Shown here: one piece after another, positions 17,116 to 50,098 of the stretch | Numbering within the stretch: the stretch's first letter is position 1 | Layout: every line of letters starts with the position of its first letter | NCBI GenBank assembly: GCA_027972325.1 | Contig: JAPMOS010000031.1 | Location: 85,001 to 142,500, forward strand | Direction of reading: 5' to 3' | DNA length: 57,500 nt | DNA from: Paratrimastix pyriformis | Lineage: Eukaryota > Preaxostyla > Paratrimastigidae | Program-made: the position numbers and the translations under genes | Notes under the pieces: generated by a model | What the model was told of the DNA's origin: nothing | Databases searched by the model: none | The model's input: only the letters and a program-made list of their open reading frames with translations

Positions 17116-19967
17116 TTAGTTCCTTTTCTCCAGGAGGGCCGCCAAGGCCTCGTCAGGCATCATCCACCAACGCGTCTCGTTCTGGGCCGGGTCCAGCCGG
17201 ACAGCAGTGGCCAGATTGGCCGCCGGGACCAACTTGGAGCCCAGCACGGTACCTGGCTCCGCCTCTCGGTCGGCCAAAAAGCTCCCAAAGGCCGGAAGAA
17301 GGGGCGCAGAGGTGGGCGCGGGCTGGTTTCGGAGGGAGAGGGCCTCAGAGTGGCGTCGCATGATGGCCACGAGATCATTCGCCTGGAAAAATCATCAAAA
17401 GCCATGGTGGGCATCGGGACGACAGCAACCGGACCTGGGCAAAGTAGCGCTCGTGAAGCTCGCGGAGCGTGGCCTCCGAGGGAGGGCAGGCGGGTGGAGG
17501 GGGCGACACCGGGCCCGCGAAGAGAGACGGGTCGGAGAAGAGCGAGACGAGCGAACTGTCGGAGGGTTTCAGCCGATCGTCGTCATCATCATCTTGTGCG
17601 AAGAAGGAAGATGGGTGGGGTGGGATCAAGGGATCGGAAGATCAATTGAGACCTGTCAATGTCCGGGGTCCCAGGGCGGCGCGCATCTGTTCATTCCAGG
17701 CAGGATCCGAGCGAAATTCATCTGCAGAGAGGGGAGGAGGAGGGAGGAGGGACGGGTCAGAGATGATGTGGATGCGGTCGAACAAAAGGGCTCGCGACCT
17801 TCCCAGGGCCCGGAGGCCATCCGCTGCCGAAGGACGGGAAACCCTGCGTAGCGCCACTTGGCATCACGGGGCCGCCACCGGTACAGGGGCAAAAGGACCC
17901 ATCCCAGGCGGGCAACCCAGTCCACAGCCCGGACGAGGAACATGATCTCCTCGGGGGTCATCGTGTAGTGCAGCGTGGCACGGGTCCAGCCCGGGTGGAA
18001 ATCAAACCGATCCTCCAGGATGGTCCGCTGAAGAATGGCCACCGCCCGGTCGTCCAAACCAAGCAGGCGGTGACCGTAGGGTCCCGCGCAGGCGCAGCCA
18101 CTGCGCACCTGGATGCCGAAGAGGTCGTTGAGGAGGGTCGAGACGTAGTTGTGGTGGAGGTACCGCGGGCCACCCAGAGGCGACACGAGCGAGGTGAAAC
18201 TCGGAGCCAACGCACCGGCGGAAGGCGCCGTTCCTGTGGTTTGCAGGTCGGGTTCGTTCCCCGAGAGGATTCGGGAAGCCTCCGCCGTGACCCGCTCCAT
18301 CTCGGGCCACTCACACCCGCCGGGGTTGGCGCGGATCAAGAAGGAGACGATCGCAAGCCGAGGCACCACGCTCGGGTGCGGTCCAAGCAGGACCAGGTTC
18401 GGATGCGCGGCCCAGACGTGAAGGACGGCGCTCAGAAGCCGCTCCTCCATTGACGTGATGGCCGGCACGCCAATGGTGGTTTTCAGCCGAAAGACAAGCC
18501 CGGCTCTGATGCAGCCGATGATGTCGGGTGTGCCGCCCTCCTCCCGATGCTACGCGCAGAGTAATCAGCAGTGAGAAACCAGCCAAGTCGGGGCACCGGA
18601 CCTCAATGGCTTTTTCGTAGAAGTGATTCGATGAATGCACATAATCCACCGTGCCACCGCCGGGTCGGCCGGGGATTCGGTTGAGGAACAGCCGTCGATG
18701 GGCAACCAAAATCCCCGGGGTCTGTGGGCCTCTGTCATCGCGATCAGTTGCGGGTTGTTGTGCGGAAGATGGGGATTTGGAAAAACCACAGACCCCATGA
18801 ATTTGTGGGGTGAGACGCAGATGGCATCGGGGTACGGCGAACCCACGAACCGGCGGGCCCGGTCGGTGTGTTTGGGGACCTCACAGTGGCCCTAAACGAA
18901 CAGAGCAAGTTGGGAAGGCAGGCATATTGGGAAGGGAAAGACCCTGTAGCATGCGGAGCGCATAGAACTGGCCCCCATATCGAGCGTGACATAGGGTGCG
19001 CATGCCGCACAGTCGAAGCACGCCAAGCCATCATATTCGTGGACCAGGAGGGAGACCGCGGCAACGTCGGTGAGAACCCCGGTGACGTTGGATGCCGCCG
19101 AGAAGGCGCCCACGATCAGGCGCTGGAAAAGAGACCGATTGAAAAAAAGACGCCCCCAAGAATGAACGGACTTGAGGGTACTGGCTGCGCGTCTCCGCCA
19201 GGACCGTCCTGAGCTCCTCAAGATCAAGAGACCCGTTCGGAGTGAGCCCAATCTCACGAACTTCGGCAATCTGTTTCAGAACAGTCAAGACGAAAGCTGT
19301 GGGTGCGGAAGCCACAGACCGAATCGCGCCAGGGCAACAAATTACTGTGATGTTCGTAGGCGGTGCAACAAACCAGCGGGACAGATTCTCTGTCGGCCAC
19401 GGACGGTGCGTAGTGAGCCATCCCGTCTTCGTCATCGCGCGAGTTATAAAAACGGGAGCTCTTCGTGACACAGCTTTGATGACTGAGAATATTTCGGCGC
19501 AGTTGGAGAACATCTACAAGCTACAAGAAGACAATGATGAGAAGTGGGGTGCTGAGAATGACAAACTTTGTTGATGGCTTCTGTGGTCCCACTTCCACAA
19601 AAAATAACGGCGTGCTACCAGGAAATCAAATCACCTCAGAAGAGGAATGTGTCGCAAACCTCCATCTCAGTCGCCCCCACAGCCTTGCGGATTTCGTTCC
19701 GTGCTTCTTCGCGGAAATGGGCCATTTGAAGTCCCGTGTAGCTCGACGTGGTATGAGTGTTTCCATAGAATGGCAAAACTCCTGGGCGGGAATGAGATTG
19801 TATAACGTCCGTGTTGTGGACAGACTTGTGCACAAAATCTCTTCGATGTTCGCCAAGGGCCTTCCCGATGCTGTGTGATCATAATAGCTGATTTGCCGTT
19901 CGCCGAATGGGGAAAGAAAAGAGGCGTCCCCAACGCAGGCGGCGAGCGCCGGCACAGCTCCGCTCAT
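17116..19967 (-). CDS. Class V aminotransferase, cysteine desulfurase/selenocysteine lyase-like
   Basis: A PLP enzyme of the NifS/CsdA fold. ATG 19967 gives MSGAVPALAACVGDASF, then QISYYDHTASGRPLANIEE; intron 19782-19825 (donor GTCTGT) joins to VLPFYGNTHTTSSYTGLQ. Later exons give IGLTPNGSLDLEELRTVL, IVGAFSAASNVTGVLTDV, LLVHEYDGLACFDCAACAPY, PDAICVSPHKFMGS (PLP lysine), GTPDIIGCIRAGLVF, YLHHNYVSTLLNDLFGIQ and VRSGCACAGPYGHRLLG (cysteine loop). A C-terminal extension of about 200 residues includes a poly-Asp stretch (FAQDDDDDDRLKP) and ends DEALAALLEKRN at 17116-17118. HTASG, GNTHTTSS, SPHKF and RSGCACAG mark the desulfurase-like clade with a long C-terminus. Whether it mobilises sulfur cannot be decided: the Cys lies in the right loop, but the genes nearby are unrelated. 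No mitochondrial leader is obvious. Confidence 0.85.
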
Positions 19968-20040
19968 CCCTGCAGGTGACACTGGCCGATTCTCTCGTGA
20001 ATTTCAAATCAGTCAGCCGGCCTCGTGTTCGTCCAGTCTC

Positions 20041-20415
20041 GTGTTAATTCACTGATGGGCCCTCGCTCCGGTCCCTGTGCCAAGTTGAGCATGAAGGGGA
20101 GGAGCGTCAGGCCAGTTTTTGAGGATGGGCTGTTTTTTGAGGGCCCACTTTCCTCCTCCCGTTTATTTGAGTTGCGGTTTCTTGAGCTGACCATCTTTTT
20201 GAATGGATTTCCCAGACTCGCCATCACCTCGGATGCACCTTTGTGCCACAGCACCGCATCCACCCATCCGCCCATCGCTCCTTCTCCTGCTCACATCTCC
20301 ATCCACCGTCCACGCCGCTGGCGCTGGTGTACAACGACATAAGTTACCTGGAGAACCACCCCTTCTCGCGCACCTTCACCATTCTGCCGAAGTTATGCCA
20401 CAACACCTCGAGGTC

Positions 20416-20452
<37 letters not shown>

Positions 20453-20841
20453 AGGATGGCTTTCCAGCGATCGTTTTTCATCGGCCCACCTGTGTGCCGG
20501 CCCCAGCAGAGGGGACCCAGTCAGCCACAGCAACTCCAAATCAGTGGCCGATGACAACTCCTGGGTTCACCCCATCCGAGGCTGCAGCCCCAGCCGCCGC
20601 CGCCTTCAGCGAGGCTGCGCGCAGTGCCCACTGCCCACGCGGTTGTGGGGGCGTTGTGACGCCCCCACAACCAGACAACCCGGTCGTTTCATTTCCTGTT
20701 CTTTCTCGTTGCCGCGCCTTCAAGCTATACGGTTTTTTGAAGTGTTCTCGATGGGGCAATAGAAGAAACGATGTGTTTGATCAAAAAAAAAAAAAGCACT
20801 TTCTTCTGCTCTTTTCGCTCCGTCAAGCTTCAAATAATTAG
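20041..20841 (+). CDS. Unrecognised plus-strand candidate gene
   Basis: Evidence for a gene: a frame from ATG 20055 (MGPRSGPCAKLSMKGRSVRP) ; an exon-like segment LVYNDISYLENHPFSRTF with ILPKLCHNTSR (about 20325-20410); a 43-base C-tract ending in AG at 20454; then GFPAIVFHRPTCVPAPAEG with an Ala/Pro-rich tail running to the stop at 20839-20841. The poly-C plus AG acceptor looks like those in the nuclease and cyclase genes. No family is recognised. It would be convergent with the ISG12-type gene and divergent from the aminotransferase. Confidence 0.35.
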
Positions 20842-20901
20842 ACATGGATTCAATTTCGACATGATGTCCTCGTTCAACACAACAGAAAACGACTCGATGA
20901 C

Positions 20902-21274
20902 TTAGATAACGGCGGCGATAAGGAGGCCGATGCCCTTGCCGATGCCCTTGCCGAGTATGGCGACGCCTGTGCCGATGGCGCCTCCAACTCCAGCCACGGC
21001 CGCGACATTTGTTGCCGCAGCGGCGGTCCCGGCGGCACCGACAGCTTGAAATGCCGAAAAAAGGGATGTAACGCCCAGTGCAGATTGAATTCCTGCGGCG
21101 GCGGTTCCGGCTGCGACTCCAGCCGCACCAAAACCTAAGAGAATGTATATAAAAGAAAAATGAACTGCGTGCTCTGCGAGCCCGTCCGAACAAACCGAGA
21201 AGCGCCGGAAGGGCCGTGACCCCAAGGATGCCGCCCACAGTAGCAGCAGCAGCAGCAGCAATTAATCCGACCAT
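20902..21274 (-). CDS. ISG12/IFI6-IFI27 family small membrane protein
   Basis: A Gly/Ala-rich hydrophobic protein of about 104 residues. Exon 1 (21196-21274) reads MVGLIAAAAAATVGGILGVT, then ALPALL. Intron 21135-21195 (61 nt, donor GTTTGT) joins to GFGAAGVAAGTAAAGIQSAL, GVTSLFSAFQAVGAAGTAAA, ATNVAAVAGVGGAIGTGVAI and LGKGIGKGIGLLIAAVI, stop TAA 20902-20904. The order GF.A.GVAAG..AA.IQSA...SLF...Q..GAAG is the ISG12 signature. In animals these proteins sit in mitochondrial or ER membranes and sensitise cells to death; the role here is unknown. The start is the only in-frame ATG at the head of the hydrophobic segment. Length and intron-within-motif position are normal. Confidence 0.85.
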
Positions 21275-21935
21275 TGTTTCTGGCTTTAACGACGGTTCAA
21301 CCCGCGGTGTGAGATGCCTAGTCCATCGTCATTCGTGTCCGTGTGCTTCGCTGGTGGTCTCTAGGAGTGCCTTCTCCATGGGGTGGCATCTGAGTCGATG
21401 CGCACCAGCCATTGACCTCTCCACTCCCCCTTGGCATTATGTCGTGGTCCCATCAATTCGTATCATCAGATATCTTTCCTTGGGCATTCTCTGTCAATGG
21501 TTTCTTGATCTTTGGATGCAGATCGCACGTGCCAAACTGTCCAGCCAGAAACTCCAACGAAGATCCCAGGTCAGGAAGCCCATTCTATTCATCGATTCAC
21601 CGCCCCCTGGACCTATGGTCAGATTGGTGCCCCCTGGACCTATGGTCAGATTGGTGCCCCCTGGATATTTGGTTAGATTTCTCTTCCCCGGTCTTGATCT
21701 CAAAAAAGGAACCAGTGTGGGAATAATTTGTGCGCACAAAACAATCATGCGTGCGAGGGAGTGAAAGATAGTTCATGCATTACAATAATACGTGCAGGGG
21801 GCGCAAAGAACCCGGCAAACAAACCGAAGTCCGGGCCTTTCGAATTTGCGAAAAATGAAATGAAAAATAGTTCCAAAACAAGGAGAAAAACAGGGGGAGA
21901 TATCAACCCCTGGGTTTGAGCCGCCAGAGTTCTCC
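21275..21935. other. Spacer with a three-copy 26-bp tandem repeat
   Basis: At about 21601-21676 the unit CCCCCTGGACCTATGGTCAG, completed by ATTGGTG, occurs twice exactly and once degenerately. No convincing gene was seen in the remaining sequence, although a plus-strand frame is open across 21216-21764. Confidence 0.5.
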
Positions 21936-28616
<6,681 letters not shown>

Positions 28617-29061
28617 CGCGGGGGTGAGAGCGAGGCTCGTTGGAATTCAAATGCCGTATTCTCGGAGATGATACGGGCGGTCCTCAAGGCCTCCGCGGAA
28701 CATTTCCGATTTAGAGGAGTTTTGATGAACTTAGTGGATCGCAATTTCATATCCTTTCGATGTGATGTGATTGGATGTGTGGCGCATCTTCTTTCGTGGG
28801 AGGACCACCTCTTTGGAGGAGGTCCACTTGATTTGAGATGCCAACACTCCAACACACCGCACCAGTTTAGCCCGAAATCATCGACTTTCTCTCAAGGAAC
28901 TCTGTTGTTCATCAATTCACCACCCCCCGCCATCACACTCTTCCAGGTTTTTCCAGTCGATACCGTGCGAAACAATGTGTACGGGGGGTGCAGCAGGGGG
29001 GAAGGAGGGTTGCAAAGAAGCCTAAACCCTCTTTACGACGATGCAACTTGAAACCGGATCC

Positions 29062-29096
29062 AGGGGGTAATATACGTTATCACGGGGGTGGTCACG
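29062..29096 (+). repeat. 35-bp imperfect inverted repeat, left copy
   Basis: AGGGGGTAATATACGTTATC followed by ACGGGGGTGGTCACG. The inverted partner at 29814-29848 differs at about three positions. Both are flanked on the outer side by a GGATCC-containing segment. Confidence 0.65.
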
Positions 29097-29813
29097 GGTT
29101 CAAAAAGCGGCCGAGAAGTTTGAAACATACCGTACCCAGTAGTTCTCCCGCCCGGGGCCCCCGGGCCTTTTTCTGACCCCAGGAGTCACCTGGGCCTGGG
29201 GGCTTGTAGTGGCGTTTTGCCTTTTGGTGCAACGCGGGGTCACCGTGGGGGCCCGACGATGGGTGCCATATCCGGTGCAGCCTCGGCTATATGGTTGTAC
29301 CCAAACGCCCCGCAGTGCGGACGATACCTCTTCCAAAAAGAAATCCGCCGAAGGGTCGAAAAAGGTTCTACCAGGTGGCGAACCATGTTTGATGGAAAAA
29401 ATGATCGACTGATGTCAAAATCCGATGCGGGCATCAAATCGCAATTCTCTATTCGCCAACACAATACTCACATACCCCTCACAGAAAAACAGCATTCAAA
29501 CTGATTCCTCGCCCGTGCGGCGCCCGAATTTACCGCCATCCTGGAAAAGCGCGAGAAAACCATCCAGCTTGGTGGGACAGACTGAAACGTGAAGGTGGAT
29601 CCCATTTTCGAGAGTCGATAACGGGCTGATCGTCAAAGTGGGCAAGATGATCCATGAGGCTACTCGGCACCAGATCAGCGTTTTTAACCCAAATTTCAAT
29701 CATAAGTTGTTTTAAAATAGCCCTGCGAAGGGCGGAATCAATGTCAGAAGGTTGGTTGTCAACTCGAAGAGTCGGCGCTTCCGGGCATCCCAAGATCCAG
29801 CCGGAAAATAGCT

Positions 29814-29848
29814 CGTGACCACCCCCGTGTCAACGTATATAACCCCCT
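29814..29848 (-). repeat. 35-bp imperfect inverted repeat, right copy
   Basis: On the minus strand it reads AGGGGGTTATATACGTTGAC, then ACGGGGGTGGTCACG. The core TATATAC could act as a TATA-like element for the minus-strand frame starting near 29790, or the pair could be terminal repeats of a 787-bp element. Confidence 0.65.
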
Positions 29849-29875
29849 GAACCGGATCCTTGGGGGGGAGGTCGG

Positions 29876-38038
<8,163 letters not shown>

Positions 38039-38237
38039 CGCAGGGGTGAACATGTGCAATTCAAATTTAGATTTCCTTCTTTGCCGCCTCATCTGGATAA
38101 TGGCCAGATCGTGTTCATAGATTTCCTTTTCGAAGAATTCCCCTTCCAATCAGGTTTCTATGTGTGAGGTCCCTGCGACACACCGCAGAACCGGTTAAAT
38201 TATCATTCCACCACACAAAAATTCAGCATCACCATCA

Positions 38238-39596
38238 TCATGGCAGAAGAGAAAAAAGATCTTGAAAAAGAGAAAGAGAAATGGAACACCCTTTGCTTAT
38301 CCCCGGGGAGGCGATCATCTGGAAGGAGGTGACCGGCTGGAGGGTTGACCGAGCTGGGCGTTGCTGATGTTGCTGGTGTGAGGAAGGTGCCGCCGGCACG
38401 GGTGTGGCTGTGGCCGGGGGCAACTTGCCGCAACTGATTCCCTCCAGCCGAGCGCAGAAGGCCGTCATCTGGGCCTGGACCGTCCCCGCCTGGCGCACGT
38501 ACTGGGTCAACACCGCCGGGTTGAGGGCGCTGTGGTATTCTGGGTGCCCCACGACATCCAGCCGCTCGCTGATCTGGCGCGCCTGGCGATCCAGCTCGGC
38601 GGCCCGGTCAGCCAGCGTCAGGTAGTCTTCATCATCCGCCCCGGTTATATCCACATCGCCGCCGCAGTTTTGCCGGCACAGCGCCGTGACGGCCTGGTCG
38701 ATGGCGGCCGCCAGTTTGGTCTGGGCGGTTGCGAGGGCCTGGCGGCGGCCCAAAAAGTGGTGTCCTGGTGGCAGGTTGCGAGGTTGCGATAGAAGGAATC
38801 TTGCGTTGAACGGCTTGCAGGGCCATCCTCGGGCGATGTGATGGCGTGGGCAATCCGGTGTCGTAGTCGGCATCATCATCAACATCAACATCGCCAGCAG
38901 CGTCAACAACAGCGCCGTCATCAACAGCTCCGTCATCAACAGCGTCATCAACAGCGCCGTCATCAACAGCGCCGTCGTTATCATCATCAACTTCGTCAGC
39001 ATCATCATCAACAGCGCCGGCACCCTTCGCCTCCTCTGGGGCGGCCGCCTCACCTCCCACATCATTATCGTTGCTGGCGGTGGTGGCGCTGGAAGGGAAG
39101 ACAGGGGTGCGGAAGTGGCCGGAGCAGGGCGGGGCATTGCTGGGCCTCGGACGGCACTGCTCCAGCTGCTGCTTGGACAGCTGAAGGTGGGGTCCGGAGG
39201 ATTGATCGTGGAACGGGGTGACAAGATGAGCGGGCAGGGCGATTGCCTGCTTGGGCGGCGGGGCGGGGGATCCACACCGGGGAGGTGGATCGATGCCCTT
39301 CCTGGGCCGCTTCACCGCCTTCCCCGGCGTGGATCCCAAGCTGCTGCGCTGGGTGCCTTCCGCTTCCTCGGGTCCCGTCCCCTCGGATTGACACGCATGC
39401 ATCCAAAACCACCCCTCGCTTGACGCGCGCAGCAATAACACTTGCGAAACAAGCCGTCCCTCAAGCTGACCCCGTGTACCTGGTCCTCGTGCTCTGGCCC
39501 TGCTGCTCCATTGTGGGGCTCATCATGCTCGTCCCCAGATGCAGCAGCATCCAACGAAATTGGCTTCGCGCTTTTTTTCCAGACCCCCTCTCTCAC
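38238..39596 (-). CDS. Unrecognised protein with acidic Asp-rich tract and C-terminal helices
   Basis: A likely minus-strand gene. The N-terminal frame from about 39596 reads MREGVWKKSAKPISLDAAAS and GDEHDEPHNGAAGPEHEDQ. After an intron come basic and Pro-rich stretches (GKAVKRPRKGIDPPP, PFHDQSSGPHLQLSKQQLEQ), an acidic tract with repeated GAVDD/DDAVDDG units (38868-39030), then a helical region: ATAQTKLAAAIDQAVTALCR, LADRAAELDRQARQISERLD, YVRQAGTVQAQMTAFCARLE. Frames run to a stop at 38238. The charge pattern suggests a nuclear or chromatin-associated protein, but no family is recognised. The upstream 39605-39651 C-tract lies just before the putative start. Confidence 0.5.
38868..39030. repeat. 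AACAGCGCCGTCATC tandem repeat, probably coding
   Basis: About ten 9-15-bp units combine CATCAACA with GCGCCGT or GCTCCGT. In the minus-strand frame they encode AVDDG-type acidic repeats, so the repeat is likely within the exon of the gene at 38238-39596. Confidence 0.75.
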
Positions 39597-39604
39597 CGCA
39601 ATTC

Positions 39605-39610
39605 AACGCG

Positions 39611-39651
<41 letters not shown>
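39605..39651. repeat. Poly-C tract between genes
   Basis: A nearly pure run of about 40 C between the start of the acidic-protein gene and the end of SYF1. Elsewhere in the window such runs sit in introns next to acceptors. Confidence 0.9.
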
Positions 39652-39653
<2 letters not shown>

Positions 39654-39725
39654 ACGAGACTGACTGACTGAACGATTCCAAAAAAAAAATGTCAACAAGC
39701 ATCTTTTGTATCAACCTCCTCCACA

Positions 39726-47132
<7,407 letters not shown>

Positions 47133-47237
47133 CCTCTGTCGGATTCCCCGCGGTACGCCCGTGATGGTGCAGGAATATCGAGTTCGGGCGTCTTCAGGCA
47201 GTTTTGGAGTGGGAAAGCCCGAAAAATCATTTGTTAC
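47133..47237. promoter_or_regulatory. 105-bp divergent intergenic region, SYF1/adenylate cyclase
   Basis: The start codons of SYF1 (minus, 47132) and the cyclase (plus, 47238) are 105 bp apart, so this is a shared promoter region. No recognisable box was seen. Confidence 0.55.
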
Positions 47238-50098
47238 ATGCCATGTCGAAAAGAGGCTCGGAGTTTCCTTCTCCTTTTTGGAATTTATCTCATGATCATT
47301 GTGATCGCCACGGCCCTCTTACTCTGGGTGGCTGCGCGGTCCTTTTCTCTTTTTCATTTTTTGGTCGAAATATTTTCAGCCATTGTGTCTGTTGGCATTC
47401 ATCTTGCCTTCAGATCTTTGTCCTCTGGTTTCAGAAATCTCTGCGCCGGGGTGCTCGCCATCTTCTCCTGGCCATTCCATCAATCGGGGTTTTATGGAAC
47501 CTACGGGGCGATGTGCATTCTCTCTTCGATTGCAGATGTCCTCCACGCTGGTCGGTATTATTTGCCCCTTCGCTCACGATCTCCCCTCCCTCCCCTCCCT
47601 CCTCCCTCCTCCTCCCTCCCCCTCCCTCCCCCCCCCCCCCCCCCCCCCCCCCCCAGGGAGCTTCCCTGGCATGGATGCCTTTTCGGGGTTCTCTTCTCAG
47701 TCCTCCACATCCAACCTGACCGTTCAGCTGTGGCTGATCGGGCGGTGCTTTTTCGCGGTGGGGGCGTTGGGGGCATCGCTCCTTTTCGACCTGCGGTTGC
47801 CCACCCCGCTGTTCTTCGGAGGCATCGTTGCTCCCTGTACCATCGCCTTTGCTGTCTCTTTGATCGTTGTCTTTCTGGGGAAGTTTCCCAAATGTTGGGA
47901 TGACGCGAGCAGCTCCCTGACAACCTTCAAGAAGGACTCGGTCTGGTCCTCCACCACCACCCCTCGTCTCACCTCCCCTCGTCTCACCTCCCTCGTCCCA
48001 CCTCTTTTTTGAATAGGAATTTTGTATCTGCGGGCTTCTCTTGGCCGCAACGGCAATTCTCATTTTTCGCTATTTTCGGTGGCGACATGCCATCATCAAG
48101 CAATATGTAAAGCAACATCGCATCACCTCAGCAAGCTCATTCGCTCGCACGCTTCCGAGGTCGTGGAACTCCCAAGCCACGCTCCACAACGATGTGCCGA
48201 CCGTCAACCTCCAACAGCTGGCCGGTGATATCTCCCATGGTCCGAGTCCGCCGCCCCTCTGGTGAAAGACCCCTCTCATTGCTCTTCCCCCATCTTTCGC
48301 ATTTCTCTTGCACTGGCCCAGTCCTGACCGATGTCGTCCTGCTTTGTCTTTCCTTCCTATTGGCCGTGGCGTCCGAGGTTTCGTTGACTCTTTACACGAA
48401 ACTGGTGAGCCCTGTCACCATTCTGGGACATGTCTTCAAGGTCCCGTCTCCTCTGTGTTCTGCGTTTATGCTTTGTTTGCAGGCTCTGTCTTGCTTCCTC
48501 TTGGCCTATGCGACGATATGGAGCACGGTTCAACGGCCGTTCGACTTCCTCTTCGCCGAAGTGCGTTACCGCCAAGAACAGTTCCGCAAGCTGCTCGATT
48601 CTGTGTTGCCGCCCTCGATTTCCGCCCGAATTCTTGCAGGTCCGCTCCCACTGTCCCTGTACCAACCCTCGACCCACCCTGCTTTCGGTGGTGCTTAGGC
48701 GAAACAGCTATTGCCGATCAAGTCCCCCAGGCCACAGTACTCTTTGTCGACATCTGCGGGTTCACCACGATTGCTTCCAAGATGGACCCTCTTTCGCTGG
48801 TCTCGCTGCTGGATGATATCTTCACCGGGTTGACCGTCGTGGCCGATCTGTGGGGCGTCCAGCGAATCAAGCTGATTGGCGACTGTTTCATGGGTGTGGT
48901 CGGGCTCAAGGAACTTGCCATCCGCCACGACCTCACTACACGCCGACGACGCCACTCGGCGTCCTTGGTGATCTCGCTCACTCCATCGCCAACCCCCACC
49001 CCGGGGCCGAGTGAAGCCAAGTCGGGTACCCTCGCCCTCAGCCCCATTCCCTCGCCACTCACCACCACGGCTGGCAGTTCTCCGGCGACTCCTTTCCCCA
49101 TCGACCTGACCGCTACGCCTTTTCACAACATCCCCCTGTCCGACGGTATGACTGCTCCAAGTCCCCTCTTGCTCGCTCGCACACCCGCTTCGACGAGGGC
49201 ACTCGAGGATGCTCACCAGGCGGAGACGCAGATGCTGGGGCCGGCAAATCGACCGGGGCGTCGCCAAAGTGGAGAGATTCTCTCCATTGGTGCCCAACAA
49301 GTGGTTTGTAGTACCGTCACCACATCCTCCCCGTTATGAGGTTGCGATTCCATTATTTTTTAGCTGCGTGCGGTGGGATTTGCACATGGAATTTTCAATT
49401 TTTTGGCCCGATATAACGCCTATTGTGCCATCGAGCCCCGCCCAATGAAGAATCGGTCTGTCCACTCCCCGTACCCGTTCATCACCCCTGACATTCCTGT
49501 CTCAGATTCTGGGACTCGGATCTCTGTCAATCGCTCTTCTCTGGCGAATCCCAGCCATTGTCCTCCAAAATTTCCAACCGACGTCGCTTTGGGAGCCACA
49601 ACCGAGCGGCCCCTGGAGGCGGAGGCACCCCTTTGCCGAACGCCACCCTCGCTTTCTACAAAGTTTGTCGTTCGGCCTCCTCCACAGAGTTTTTTCATCT
49701 TGCCGCCGCTCACCCGTTCCAGACGGCGCTCCGGCGGATGAAGCACCGCCAGGTGACGTCTGTTGTCTGGCCACGCAACGTGAAGGTCCACCTTGGGGTG
49801 GCCACTGGCCCCCTGGTTTCGGGGATCATTGGGCCTGCTTTGATGCACTTCGACATTTTCGGGGAGACTGTCAACGTTGCCTCGCGGTCCGCCGGGGAGT
49901 GCCGTGGGGAACCGGGTCGTCGACTTTCTCTTGCACCCCCCCCCCCCCCACCCCAGACTGACCACGACCGCACCGGCGGACACCATCCAGATCTCCAAAG
50001 AGTCCTTCGAGCTCCTGCCTGAGGACGTCCAGAGCTGCTTCGCTCTTCGACAAGGGATTCTTCTGAAGGGCAAGGTCTTTCTTGTGGCGTTGCGCTGA
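47238..50098 (+). CDS. Membrane adenylate cyclase with MASE3-type sensor
   Basis: Makes cAMP at a membrane. ATG 47238 gives MPCRKEARSFLLLFGIYLM, a first TM, then SFSLFHFLVEIFSAIVSVGI and, after introns, DVLHAG + SFPGMDAFSG, NLTVQLWLIGRCFFAVGALG and FPKCWDDASSSLTTFK, the order seen in bacterial MASE3 (LFH..VE.FS, DLLH, FPG..ANLPTQLW.AARY, FP.CF..G.GLT.FK). A further TM pair follows (AATAILIFRYFRW; LSFLLAVASEVSL, ALSCFLLAYATIW). The linker EVRYRQEQFRKLLDSVLPPS leads to the class III domain: TVLFVDICGFTTIASKMDP (metal Asp), RIKLIGDCFMGVVG (adenine Lys, second metal Asp), VHLGVATGPLVSGIIG, HFDIFGETVNVASRSA (adenine Asp, Asn, Arg) and ALRQGILLKGKVFLVAL, stop 50096-50098. The K/D pair argues for ATP, not GTP. 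A Ser/Thr/Pro-rich insert (about 48935-49720, RRHSASLVISLTPSPTPTPG) splits the catalytic domain. The exon joins at 47390-47570 and 49340-49700 are unresolved. Confidence 0.8.

Larger units (their letters stand above)
28617..29875. other. Spacer between the two surface-protein genes, with an inverted repeat pair
   Basis: It contains the upstream region of the left gene (28617-29050), an imperfect inverted repeat (29062-29096 and 29814-29848) and, between the repeats, a minus-strand frame at about 29530-29790 reading SDIDSALRRAILKQLMIEIW and KNADLVPSSLMDHLAHFD, which looks protein-like but matches no family I know. A hairpin-like GGACCACCTC...GGAGGAGGTCC lies near 28800. Confidence 0.4.

Noticed and set aside
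20325-20410. ZW10/RINT1-like YND..YL..H motif in the plus-strand candidate
   Set aside because: The match is only a few residues and no other part of those proteins is present.
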